A DNA stretch of 64,000 nucleotides from Cryptomeria japonica (lineage: Eukaryota; Streptophyta; Pinopsida; Cupressales; Cupressaceae), in the NCBI RefSeq assembly GCF_030272615.1, contig NC_081406.1:396514439-396578438 (forward strand), given 5' to 3'. The translations under genes were made by a program, and so were the position numbers. Of this stretch, positions 34,976-46,143 are shown piece by piece; positions within the stretch are counted from its first letter, which is position 1; each line of letters starts with the position of its first letter. A model generated the notes under the pieces. The model worked only from the letters and a program-made list of their open reading frames with translations. It was not told the DNA's origin and did no database searches.

Positions 34976-37042
34976 TTAGGCTGCTCCATTATCGATCAAG
35001 ACTCGCTTGATCCTGTGTTGGTTGACAAAGCCTTCAATGTGGAGTGAGGCATTATGAGGTTGCTGGAAGGAAGAGTTGTCACTTTTGGAAAAAGTGAGAC
35101 AAGGGGATGACTTTAGATTTCCAACCATGGCTTGAAATTGGTCCGTGTTCAGGTTTGCAGGGACTGACGCCTCTTGGAGTGCTTGATCCAAGATAGTTTT
35201 ATGAGAGGGTGACAGACGCAAAAGCTCCAAAATGGATATAAGCGCAGGGGTTTTGTCTAATTGTTCCACAAGATTGTACTGCTTTGGGATGGAGGTGGTG
35301 CCTTGTGGAGCTGCTTTGATGGTGACCTTGCCACGACGTGTAACAACATTGCAATTTGAGGTGGGATTTTTGAAGGTGATAGTTGCAATTTGTTCACTGG
35401 CATCATACAGGTGATTGACAGTGTAATTATACGCAGCTTGCGTATAATCAGTGGTATCAGGACTTCGTCTGGAAGTGGAAGGACCCCTTTGATCTTGCGA
35501 CGGAAGTGGATTCTTGAACATCTGATGATCATTATTGGTTGTTTTTGGGTCATGCCCTTCAATTTCAATTTCTCCTCGGTCAATAAGATCCTGAATGAGA
35601 TCTTTCAATCGGTGACAATTACTTGTCTTGTGTCCTCTTCCTTGATGGAACTCACAATGTTCAGTATCTCTCCACCATGCCGGTTTGACTTGAGGCTCAT
35701 AATTTGATAACTTAGGTAGAGTGATCAAATTCTGAGAAATGAGTTGTCGCATAACTATTTCAATGGGTTCCCCTAAGGGAGTGTATGTGCGTTTTTGTTT
35801 TTGCTGACGAGGTCTTGGTTCATCATGAGACGTGATGCGACCTTGATTGGAAGGAACATTTGTGTTATTTTGAGGTGGAGGGTTTTGTCCTGCAAACCGA
35901 ACCACAGGTTGTGCATTTTGGATAGTTCGAGCATCCACAACCCCATCATTGACAATATTCTTATTCTTGTTCCAGAAGTTCGGTTTATCACTATTGAAGC
36001 GCGGGCGAGGACCATCTTTTGGTTCATTAAAGATTTTGATGAGTCCTTTTTTGATGAGTGCCCTTTCACATTTTATACCTTTGGTGATCATATCGTTAAA
36101 AGAATCTGTATCTTTGACATCCAGGTGAAATTCCATTTCTTCGTTTAAGTTGGAAATGAAAATTTCCACTAGTTCTCGTTCAGGTAACTGAAGAGAACGT
36201 CTGCTAGACATTTGGCGCCATCGTTGTAGGAATACTGAGAATAATTCACCTGGTTTTTGTTTGGTGTTGCATAGATCAGCCATGGTGATGTCGCGTTCAA
36301 TATTATAAGAGTAATGAGATAGGAACTTCTGAATGAGTTCCTCAAATGTTCTTATGCCACCTGGTAGTCGGGAAAACCATGATGTGGTTGTTCCTCCCAA
36401 GCTTTGGGGAAAAAGGCACATTAAGTATGTGTCTTCATATGCGACTTCGAGACAGGCGGAATGAAATTCTCGGACATGATCGCGGGGATCTCCCTTTCCT
36501 CTATATTTTTCAAATTTTGGTGTTTCGAACCCGCGTGGAAAGGGTGGCATATAAAGATTCCTATCAAATGGATAGGGACAGATGTCGCTAAGTGAGAATT
36601 GATTGGTCTTAACACCACTATGAAGTTGTTGGGCGAGATTCTCGACTTGTTGCCGCAACATCTCCATTTCATTTGGAGGAGGAGGTGGTGGGTTACCTCG
36701 AGGAATGTTATATCTGATGTGATTTCTACCTCTTTCCTCCTCATGGCGACTTTGTCTTTCTGATGCTTGTCTTAATTGGGCAAGATCAAAGTCAGAGGGG
36801 AGTTTGGCTCCTTCTTGAGCGAGTTTTAAAAAGTGAGCATCTGCGTTGCTCCTGAGTATTTCATCAAACAATCTGTTAAAATGAGGATTATGCTGAACCC
36901 TTTCGATTGTTGAAGGAGTGGGAGTACTTGGGTTTTCGTCATTCACATTTCCTCCAAGTTCTTCTTGAAATTCATTGAGGTTGTCCTCTTCTTCCTCAAT
37001 TTCTATTTCTCGTTGCCTTGATCGTGATCGGGTTTGAGCCAT
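34976..37042 (-). CDS. Gag with capsid domain, CCHC-like knuckle and start of protease
   Basis: I choose MAQTRSRSRQ at 37042 as start, a typical plant gypsy gag opening; the frame is open 35 codons further up. Early acidic and Pro-rich segments (PPPPPPNEMEMLRQQ) precede the retrotransposon gag domain (FPQSLGGTTTSWFSRLPGG through LVEIFISNLNEEM). A knuckle follows with CEFHQGRGHKTSNC. The frame ends at the protease active site (VLIDNGAA), where one lost base creates a stop at 34976. In an intact element gag and pol would be one continuous frame. Gag forms the particle and packages RNA. It is complete apart from its broken junction to pol. Confidence 0.92.
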   Translation of the reverse strand: MAQTRSRSRQREIEIEEEEDNLNEFQEELGGNVNDENPSTPTPSTIERVQHNPHFNRLFDEILRSNADAHFLKLAQEGAKLPSDFDLAQLRQASERQSRHEEERGRNHIRYNIPRGNPPPPPPNEMEMLRQQVENLAQQLHSGVKTNQFSLSDICPYPFDRNLYMPPFPRGFETPKFEKYRGKGDPRDHVREFHSACLEVAYEDTYLMCLFPQSLGGTTTSWFSRLPGGIRTFEELIQKFLSHYSYNIERDITMADLCNTKQKPGELFSVFLQRWRQMSSRRSLQLPERELVEIFISNLNEEMEFHLDVKDTDSFNDMITKGIKCERALIKKGLIKIFNEPKDGPRPRFNSDKPNFWNKNKNIVNDGVVDARTIQNAQPVVRFAGQNPPPQNNTNVPSNQGRITSHDEPRPRQQKQKRTYTPLGEPIEIVMRQLISQNLITLPKLSNYEPQVKPAWWRDTEHCEFHQGRGHKTSNCHRLKDLIQDLIDRGEIEIEGHDPKTTNNDHQMFKNPLPSQDQRGPSTSRRSPDTTDYTQAAYNYTVNHLYDASEQIATITFKNPTSNCNVVTRRGKVTIKAAPQGTTSIPKQYNLVEQLDKTPALISILELLRLSPSHKTILDQALQEASVPANLNTDQFQAMVGNLKSSPCLTFSKSDNSSFQQPHNASLHIEGFVNQHRIKRVLIDNGAA

Positions 37043-37493
37043 TTTGTTTGCAAGTTTGTTTTGAAGTTGATTGAAGATGATGATGAGTTGGTGATGAAAT
37101 GAAAGATTGATGATTGGTGATTTGTGTTGGATGGGGATCTCTAGCACCTTAAGGTAGATGTAACCGAAATTCTTTCTTTGATTGCTTGTTTGTTTTGATA
37201 AGATTTGATGTGATAAGGTGTAGAGAAATCTGAGATGTGTTACAGATTGGACTACCTAGCAATGAGAGGATTCACTCATGAACTAGTTTTAACCTGCGTA
37301 GATGTGTCTCTTAGGATGAGCTTATCCTAGATGTAGAAACAATCTAAAAAGTGATGTGATGTGTTTGATTTCAAGCAATATCTAAAAAGGAATCTTGGGA
37401 CAAGAACCTCTTAATGTTTTGAGAGTTTTGGGATGGATTGATGATGAAGTGATGATGTATGAGTGAGATGATGGATGTTTTGTTTTTCAACTT

Positions 37494-38021
37494 TCAATAA
37501 AAACTTTGTGTCACAAATGGGACAAACTCTTCTTCTTCCCTTTCAGGCGTTGGTGGCACTTCTCGAGCTGTGTTGTAGGTGATACAGATGTTGGGGAAAA
37601 AGTTGGGATTAATCTTTCCTCCTTGATTTTTGTGATAACTCAAAGCTCTATATTGCATAAAAGCTCTGCGGTTCAATGATTCTGAATCAAACTCGTTTGT
37701 TTTACCTTGAAGGTATAGACGCATGCGATGTAGAAAGACTCTATGGGAGACAAAGATTTGTCGATTGATATAGAAGAATTTCCTCCTTTTGATTAAAGCC
37801 TTTGAGCTTAATGGTCTTCTTTTCAAGTTGATATCTTGATGACACTTCTTCTTTCGCAAGATGTGAAGAATGGTCATAAAAGTTGTGACTTTGTTGTTTG
37901 CACCTTGTTTTTGATGTTTTGGTTGTGTTGACAGATGTTGGATGAATACTTTGTTTTTTTTTTTGGGATTGATTTTCTGATTTTTCTTTGACAAGAAAAC
38001 TAAGCAAGCACACAAACACAA
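37494..38021 (-). CDS. Possible upstream ORF in the leader, 175 codons
   Basis: An open frame between primer site and gag, on the gag strand. The first 60 residues are Lys/Asn-rich. The later part (FVSHRVFLHRMRLYLQGK, then REVPPTPEREEEEF) looks more protein-like. Some Tat elements are known to have an extra ORF before gag. I recognise no domain and cannot exclude chance in an AT-rich leader. Confidence 0.3.
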   Translation of the reverse strand: MCLCACLVFLSKKNQKINPKKKNKVFIQHLSTQPKHQKQGANNKVTTFMTILHILRKKKCHQDINLKRRPLSSKALIKRRKFFYINRQIFVSHRVFLHRMRLYLQGKTNEFDSESLNRRAFMQYRALSYHKNQGGKINPNFFPNICITYNTAREVPPTPEREEEEFVPFVTQSFY

Positions 38022-39545
38022 AATTGTAGCCTCAAAGGCACAAATGAGTATGGGTCTAGATCAACCCAATTCTTGGACTTGTTTTTGACCCTTCCTTTAG
38101 ATTTATTTTAAGATGTATTTCCAAAGCCTAAAGTCGGCTCAATTTGCACTAGGTCTGTAAAACGAACACACTTCAAACACTCTTTATCCCTAAGGTCAAA
38201 TGGCCAGTTGTGATAAATTTAGCCCACATCTTGATATTTCTTCGACTTTGGTACTACATACCTTATGAATCCCGCCGTGGCAGGTAAGGATGTGATATAC
38301 TAAGTCTTGCACGAGCATAACAAATAGATGATCCCTATGATGGGGGAGTCACCACTTTTATCAAGCCACAAGTGACTTTTCAAAAAGCTATGTTTCTACT
38401 CAAGGAAATATGTATGGTGAGTATCTTGGGAGAAAAACCTTCTATGCTCTTGCACTAAATTATATCTCAAATATCCTCAATCAATAGAACAGGTGGGCTA
38501 CTACTTAAAGGTGTTTAGTCATGTTTGATGTTTTTGGACATAAGTTCATTCTGCAGTGACTCACTTAAGAGCCTTGTAACTGGTGGTGGGGCCCATTTGT
38601 CCTTTCGGCCAGTTACACTGTAGGAACAGTTATACCCAAGGCTACAGCTTTCGCTCTCACCTGATTTCGATAGCGGCTCGAAGGTTTTACCGCTCGAGGT
38701 CGTTCCCAAAAGTATCGATCCCTTGGCAGGCCTCTCTTAAAAAGATAAAATTTTGAGTGTTACTAACACTTTTCTCTTGCACCTAGGACCACGAGAGCCA
38801 AGGGAGAGGATAGTGTGTGTTAGAAGTAGGTCCACTCGACTGACTTTTGTGCACAAGCGTGCCAAACACCAAATTCACTTGTTCTTTTTAATCCAGCATT
38901 TTGCAAATGTGATCTAACTATTTGGAGATGTTGCTCCAACAGCCATGGTGTTCTTTTTAACTTCAAAGGCAATGTGTTTTGTAATCTAGAATTTGGAAAT
39001 CCTGGTCAACTTAATGAAAAAAACACGTTTTGCTTGAAGTATTTCACTTTTGCAAAATTGAGACAAGTTGATTGTGAATTTTATTTGCACCAAAATTTTG
39101 AAGTGTGGATTGTAAATTTTAGGTCCGAATTGATGCAAGGAAATCAAATTTGTGTTGTTGATTTTAAGCACCAAAAGAAAATGAGTCCTAACTTGCAATG
39201 AAAGCAAATTTGAAGTTGTTGTTCTTTTTACCTTTCAATAAAGAAAGATGAATTTTTGTTTTAAGCACCAAAAACAAGTTTGAGGTTCATTTTATGCACT
39301 CCAAAATGAGATGTGAGGTTTATTTTAACTTGTGTAAGAAGGAAAAATGAATTCTTTTTAACCAACTTTTGTTTGAAAGAAAGTAAAAAAGAAGAAACTT
39401 TTTAAGGCATCTACTAACTCCTTCCCCTGCACACAAAGAAGATTAGAACCTGCACCTGGTCAATGGTCAAATGTTAGTGTGGGCTTACACAAGCCTAAAT
39501 TCTGATTTTTGGTTACCAAGCAAATTGGACAACACTCTGTTACAA
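38022..39545 (-). other. Untranslated leader of the large element
   Basis: No sustained reading frame. A GC-richer block at 38560-38790 may be structured. The remainder is AT-rich. Confidence 0.45.
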
Positions 39546-39815
39546 TAGTGTTATTCTGCTTTTTTAGACAAAAGCGCTAATTAATACAATAGCGCTAGTC
39601 TGCGGTCACAGAAGCGCTATTTTACACAGTAGCGCTGAAATAATAGGAAAATCCGAAAGGTCAAAAGCGCTAAAATAGTTGCAATAGCGCTAGAACTGTG
39701 ACAAAGGCACCAGAATGGAATCAGTAGCGCTAAAACTTTTTCATTAGCGCTATTATATGGACAATAGCGCTAAAATAAAATGTTGCAATAGCGCTAGAAC
39801 GTGTTCAATAGTGCC
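39546..39815 (-). repeat. Phased AGCGCT array beside the primer site
   Basis: Ten exact AGCGCT hexamers start at 39573, 39591, 39613, 39631, 39666, 39686, 39726, 39746, 39766 and 39790. Decayed copies lie near 39546, 39705 and 39810. Typical spacing is 18-22 bp. On the plus strand the flanks read CAAT before and A after; on the minus strand this is AGCGCT followed by ATTG, the same directional word as at 25372-25661. So here the array points towards gag. Confidence 0.92.
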
Positions 39816-39871
39816 GAAGTGCGACCTGTGTGGCAGTTTCAACAAGCAAAAATGTTAATTTTTCAAAAACA

Positions 39872-39912
39872 AGATCAGAAGGCTGCGTGTTCGATTCACG
39901 TCAGGTTCACCA
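39872..39912 (-). promoter_or_regulatory. Primer binding site with 41-nt match to the 3' half of tRNA-Trp
   Basis: Two bases inside the 5' LTR. On the plus strand it reads as the 3' half of plant tRNA-Trp including the CCA end: agatcagaaggctgcgtg, then ttcgattcacg, then tcaggttcacca. A usual primer site is about 18 nt; here the match continues through the T arm and variable loop into the anticodon stem, stopping about at the anticodon. CCA is not encoded in plant tRNA genes, so the copy came from mature tRNA. Confidence 0.85.
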
Positions 39913-39914
39913 AA

Positions 39915-41272
39915 TGATGCCCTCCTAAATGGCACAAGGTTAGTCTAAGATCAAACAACACAAAACACACAAAGCATTAGTGTTAGTCAATCGAAAACTA
40001 ATCTAAAAAGGCATACCAAAAGAGAGACTAAAAGCATGCAAGCATATTTAACTATCAAAGCAAACATGATGAGGCATCTCCAAATACCTCCTAACATACT
40101 CCTAGTTCCTTCTCCCTTGTTCCTCTCCTCTCCAAGTTCCAAAATAGTGTAGCTCTCAGCAGCTTTTTGCACTATGGATGCTTATGGAGGATTGAGATTT
40201 GTAGTATAGCTCCAAATATGAAAATGAAAAGCTATTTTATGCTAAAATGATGTATTTTAATCAAAAAGACAAGATTTAGTTATGCTATGCTAAAATGCTC
40301 TCTAAAATGTCTATAGCTTAGATGCATACAAGTTTTCAGGATCTTGATTATGAAGGAATGGGCTCTATTTATAGGAAAAATGGAGCAATGGATGGTTGAG
40401 ATTGAGTAATCTCAACAAGGGTCAGGATTGAATGATTTTAAATCCATGTGAGGGCTTTCAACCCAATCCCAGGATGACAAGTGTCAATGTGAGATAGGTT
40501 GAGAGGAGAGGGAATAAGCATTAAATGCCTAACATGACTTTGGGATTTTGAGTCAAGGTTGGTTGAATGAATAAACTCTTTATTCAAAGAATAAAGCTTT
40601 TATCCAATAGATAAACTCTTGTGCAAATGTGAAATGGATGAATATGGTCAAAACGATAAATGTTTGGGGAGACAATATTGAAATAACCATAAATGGTTAT
40701 GTAAGAGCCATTAGTGGTCTTGGAAGACTTTGGGGGTTAATTTGTTGAACACACAAAGCATTAAATGCTTTTCAAAGACTTTTGAGTCTTTGAGAAGTGA
40801 CTCCATTTTGCTTAGGAATGTGACAATAATTAGGGGATGGATTAGGCTAATTAGGAAGGGGTTAGAAGAATCTAGAAGGGGATTAGGTTTGCAAGTGGAT
40901 TTGGTGGGTGAGGGAAAATAGGATTTTATTTAAAATAAAAATTCATTTATTTCAATAAATGTGTGCAAGTTGCATTTGTAGGAAAAATGCAAGTGGGGTG
41001 GGGATAATGATTTAAATAAATGTTTTATTTAATTTATTTAAAAGAGGAATAGGGGGATTTAATTAAATAAATAGATTTTATTTATTTAATTGATTGTGAA
41101 TTTGATTTAATGAATTAATTAAAATAAATTGAATAATTTATTTAATTAATAGAAGAATGTTTGGAGATGAATTAATTAAATATTAATTTAATTAACTGAT
41201 GGCTAGTGGATTTTTAATCAAATAAATACGAAATATTCATTTAATTAAAATGGACAGATTTATGTGACTACA
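39915..41272 (-). repeat. 5' LTR of the large element
   Basis: Matches 23452-24809 with about 13 differences by eye. On the minus strand it starts TGTAGTCACATAAATC. Its right edge is followed by the AATAC target duplication. Promoter elements cannot be pinned down by eye; a TATTTATAGG-like box lies near 40368 on the plus strand. Confidence 0.96.
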
Positions 41273-41277
41273 AATAC

Positions 41278-41774
41278 AAATGTTTATAATCTACTTAATG
41301 GGTTCAAGATAAACTGAACAAAACCTCTAACACAAAAATGGACTCCACTATTCCTAGTTATTCTTTAAGATACTTTTGAAGCATACATTTTGGCAAAATT
41401 TGTCAAAGTGAAAGCTTATCCATATCTATCATCTGATAACAACACATGTTTTTGCTTCAAAGGAATCTTGAAAACCATTTGATAAGTAGCCATAATCACA
41501 TTTGCATTTTTTATCACTCCAAGAAATGTCTGATAAGCTTTCTATGTTACTATGTTGAATGTTCAATGGTTTTGGTTCACTTTGCAATTTTTCTATGTTT
41601 AAGTATTTCAATTTGGTATATTATACCGAAACATCATTTCATAGCTAACATTTCAAGTTCTTTATAACTGGTTCTAAGAAGACTTTTGTACTTGCGACAT
41701 AGTTTTGCTTAGTTTGTGAAGGTTATAGACTGAAGGTTCCATAGCCTGATTTTTTTTGCCCGTGAAGAAAGATC
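41278..41774. other. Flank before the CACTA gene, no coding seen
   Basis: AT-rich. It may be the 5' region of the CACTA element. I did not find a convincing CACTA terminal repeat. Confidence 0.35.
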
Positions 41775-44700
41775 ATGTCAGATAACATCAGCAAAGAAAA
41801 AAATAAGGAGACAATTGCTAGATTGTGGTCTAGCTTGAAAAGAAAAGGTGATGAAAAATGTTATTGTCCCTACAAAAATTGTAAGGGCTTAAAGACTAGA
41901 AGACTTCTAATCACAACAGCTAAAAAATATTGTAGGCAACATGGTCACATTGAAGGGGGAAATGATTATCGTCCATTGGTAAGTTGTTCATTATATCATT
42001 TTAACAATTTTTTATTTTTTCATAGGTAATGGGCCAGAGCCGATGAGGTGTACATACCTTACCCCCTTTGGGATTTGAACTTGTGACCTCTCTTTTAAGA
42101 ACACATGTTCTCTACCACTAGGCCAACTTAGGTTGTACATCGTTTTAATGATTTATATACATAAGAAATCACTCGATGATGAGATCATGATCATGGTTTA
42201 TTTATGTCAATCTTTTTTATATAGGTGGAGTGCCCTAGGGAACATGATATGGACTGCCACAACCTGGAGAATGTGGTTTTCCAAGTGGAGGAACATAGAG
42301 ATGTGAATATCGAAGATGAAGATAATGATCCTAAGAAGATGATCATGCGCCAGAAAAGATAATTGAAGATGATGGTACAAATACATTGATCCATGACACA
42401 TTTAGTGCTAGCGCAACTGATCATGATGATCAAGATGACTTTGATGTTGTTCATGATGTACCTCTACTTGAGAAGGCATACGAGCCCCTTTACGAAGGCT
42501 CCCAAATAACTCTTCTCTATGCTATAATATTGTTGGTGAACTTGAAGGTTATGAACAATTTATCCAACGTAACAATCTCACGTATGTTAAGGTATGTCAT
42601 ATATGTCATCTTTTTTCATCTATTTTTGTTGTTATTTCATTATAGTTAATAAAGGCTAAAACATGCACCATTAATATTTTTATATTAACAAATTTAAATT
42701 TTTGGTTGTAGATTGATAGGTGAGTTTTTGTTACCACCATCAAATATTCTACCTCACTCATACCAAGAATTATTTGCCATTATGAAAGATATTGGAATGG
42801 AGTATCAAGCAATAGATACATGTCCCAATGATCATATTATGTATTATAAACAACATGAATTTGCAATAGAATGCCCTGAATGTCATATGAGTAGATATCG
42901 AAAAGATCAACTAACAAAAAAGGTGTCTCGCAAGGTTTTCGTTACATTTCCATTATTCCACGTTTGTAACTATTATTTAGGTGCGAAAGCTTGGTGCAAT
43001 TTATGGATTACCATGCACGCAATACAAGTCAAGATGACATTATTTGAATGCATATGGATGGTTCTACATTTATGGACATAGACAAAAAGTGGCCACACTT
43101 TAAAGAAGAACCTCATAATCTCAAGCTTTCATTGGTAGCGAATGGTGTCAATCCATTCGGAAAGCTAAGATCTACTTACTCAGTGTGGCCTTTTTTTGTT
43201 ATCAACAATAACATTCATCCATGGATGTTAGTAAAGAGGTAGCACATAATGTTGGCAATGATTGTTCGAGGTATTTTTTCATTGAATATTCATCCACATT
43301 AAATTATAAATATTGCAGCAAAATGGTCATAATAATATGTAATGTTTATGTTCATTCAACTAGGTAAGTACCAAGTTAAAGATATGAATATATATATTGA
43401 GCCTCTTATTGATGAGTTGTTGGAGTTATGGAATGGTGTCACTATGTATGATGTCTCTAGACCAATAGGACAAAGACAATTTCAATTCCATGCAATGCTT
43501 GTATGGACAATTCATGATGCCCCAGGGCTAACACATTTTTCTAGTATGTTATAGTGATCAACTTGCACATAATTATAAATATAAAAATTATAATATTTAA
43601 TCCAATTATACGTGATCTTGTAGGTATTCAAACAAAGGGAAAATTTGCATGTCCAGTTTGTGGTCCAAAGATGAAATCTCATTATTCAAAAAATTTAGGA
43701 AAGCAGGTGTTTGATGAGTATAGGCACTTCCTTCACAAAAATCATAAGTATCAAAATACTGAAAAACATCTTTTCAATGGGAAAGAAGAGACTACATCAA
43801 AGACATGAAGAATGACACCTCGCCTATGGAAGTTGGAATATAATAGAATTAATCATCAAGGTAATGTCATTCCATCTAATGGTTATGTTTAGAATTTATA
43901 TTTTTATATTGTGTTTTGTTTATCGATGATGTAATTGATGATGATCATTGTTGTTAACTTTTTTAACATATTATATGCCTCGTGAAGGTTGTCAAGGCAT
44001 TAATGACCACCTTCCAAAGGGACCAAAGAGTTATCCCAGACAATTTAGTAGGTTGCCCTACTATGAGAAGATACAAATTGTGCATTTATTTGATACTATG
44101 CATATTGGAAAGAATATAACAGAGACATTATGGAAAATATTGGATGGAAGGCATGACAAAGAAAAAGATGTCAAAATTGGTAGTGACATTCAGGAATCAA
44201 ATCATGCAATGAAAAATGTCATTCAATCAAATAGAGATGGAGACCAGATTAATATAAGTGCCCTTCCTTGGTTATTAATGGAGCAGCAAAGCAATGCTAT
44301 AAAAGAAGTCATACGAAAAATTCGATTTCCCATAGGATTTGCTGCAAACATAAACAATCTCATAACAAAGAAAAGTAAATTTGGGTCAGGGATGAAAATG
44401 CATGATTGGCATACCTTCATTAAGGTAATTAATGTTCTTGTGTATTTACTATATATTTGTATACTGCAAGTACTTTTCATTGTATTATGTTAGAAAACAA
44501 TGAAAAAGATCATTTTATAATTGTTGCAGTATGTTCTACCTCTATCTCTCCCAGACCACTTCGATAATAATGTCAAGAAAGTTATATATGCTCTTGGAAA
44601 ATACATGAGGTAAGTAGTGATATTTGTTCAATTTGTAGTGATATTACTTATTATGTAATATATTGTATATTATTTTGTAAAGTCTTGTTAATATATTTGC

Positions 44701-46084
44701 ATCTTGAATCTCTTGTAGGTGGTTGTCATCTAAAGAAATCCATAAAGAAGATATAAAATATTGGAAGAGAAAAATTCCTCATCTAATGTGTGAAATGCAA
44801 AAGTGTCTACCTTCAACTTTTTTCAATGCACAAGAAAACTACCTCATACACCAAGTCGAGGAGATTGAATTGTGTGGACCTCTACACACAAGGTCAATGT
44901 GGATGGTTGAGAGGCACTTGAAATTTTTTAAGTATTTGGTTTAACAAAGAGCACATCTTGAGGGTTCTATGGTGGAGGGATATATGGTATACTAGACTAT
45001 GGTGTACATTACTGAATATCTTCCTAAGTTCACGACAAAGATCCGTGTAGATCATATTTGGGATCCCAACTCCATTAACAAATTTGAAGGGGAGAACCTG
45101 ATGGGGAAAGGTACAATGAGAAAAGTGAGGTAATTATTCAATATTGTAGTTATTTTTATATATATTGCAGTTAATTTATTCGTAATATGCAATATACTTC
45201 AATTGAAAATTTCTAGTTATTTTTTGTACAGTTGGTCGAGTGTGGGATGCACTACATTTGTATGTTGCAAACAATCTTGATTGGATGACGGTATGGATTC
45301 AACGATGTCAACAATCTGGTCACGCATTAACATGGAAAGGTGTGGCTTCATTGGTTAAAGAAGCTCACCATAATGGAGATTCTAGTGTTACACAAAGAGA
45401 AATTGATTTAGCATATGGTTTAAGAGATAAACATGTACGTATAAATATAATAATCACCCATATTATTTAATTTTCTTCCAATTGTAATGATGTACATATT
45501 ATATATGTTTCAAATTTTGCAGGTGAAACACCACAAGGCTATGTGGTGCAATGGTCATAAATTTTGCATCAAAAAGTTGGATGACACAAAGAAAACTTGT
45601 GATTCTGGAATAAGTGTAGTATTTTAGGTGACTAATGTTTCGTCTAGAAGTGACATACATCCTCGAGTCTTAGAAAATCGATACTATGGGATTTTGGATG
45701 ATATACTTGAATGTGACTTTAGGTCCTTCAAATTAGTTATTTTTATCATCCAATGGTACAGGCTACAATTGAATGAAAATGATCCTAACAGAACTATTAT
45801 TGAACATGATAATGGATTTACAATGGTTAATACAAGGTCATTTGAGAGAGTTGGAAATGAGCCCTATGTTCTTCCAAGCCAATGTGAGAAGGTATTTTAC
45901 TCAGAGGTTTCTCATAAACCAGGTTGGTCATTTTTTGTTAGACATGATCCAAGAGGAAGGTCAGTAAAGTATAATGTGATGGAAGAATAAGATACCGAAG
46001 AAGTAGAAGATGGTGTAGATGATGATCATGATCGACGGTTAGTTGATGATGTTCCTAACGGAAATGTTCATGAAGAAGAACAAC

Positions 46085-46125
<41 letters not shown>

Positions 46126-46143
46126 TACCAATTACATGAATGA
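41775..46143 (+). pseudogene. CACTA-type (Tnp2) transposase gene, several exons
   Basis: The plus strand carries consecutive segments matching Tnp2-class transposases, separated by AT-rich intron-like gaps. A Cys/His N-terminal segment lies at 41775-42002 (CYCPYKNCKG, YCRQHGH). Transposase core pieces follow: 42713-43242 (CPNDHIMYYKQHEFAIECPEC; GVNPFGKLRSTYSVWPFF), 43342-43554 (DMNIYIEPLIDELLELW) and 43630-43808 (KFACPVCG). Then 43975-44493 (LPYYEKIQIVHLFDTMHIGKNI), DUF4218-like pieces near 44530-45110 (GPLHTRSMWMVERHLKFFKY) and a DUF4216-like piece at 45628-45990 (GFTMVNTRSFERVGNEPYVL). The last frame has a TAA at 45988 and then an acidic tail from a GAT repeat, ending at 46141-46143. Stops near 42944, 43081 and 44942 suggest it is inactive, although exon borders are uncertain. 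The enzyme class excises and inserts CACTA DNA transposons. Confidence 0.87.
46085..46124 (+). repeat. GAT trinucleotide repeat
   Basis: Twelve or so GAT units, read as an Asp run in the transposase tail frame. Confidence 0.95.

Larger units (their letters stand above)
23452..41272 (-). mobile_element. Nearly complete 17.8-kb Tat-type Ty3/gypsy element with antisense accessory ORF
   Basis: Two 1358-bp LTRs (23452-24809 and 39915-41272) are flanked by AATAC (23447-23451 and 41273-41277). The element reads on the minus strand: 5' LTR at right, tRNA-Trp primer site, AGCGCT array, long leader, gag, protease, G-patch, RT, RNase H, second RNase H, integrase, A-rich tract, then a plus-strand accessory ORF, a second AGCGCT array and the polypurine tract. 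About 13 LTR differences by eye (roughly 1 percent) indicate a young insertion. Gag-pol has three visible lesions, listed with the genes. Extra ORFs downstream of pol in antisense are known for the Tat lineage. Its combination with oriented phased arrays is the unusual part. Confidence 0.96.

Noticed and set aside
39872-39912. A tRNA-Trp gene
   Set aside because: Only the 3' half is present, with CCA already attached and lying next to an LTR, so it is a primer site and not a gene.
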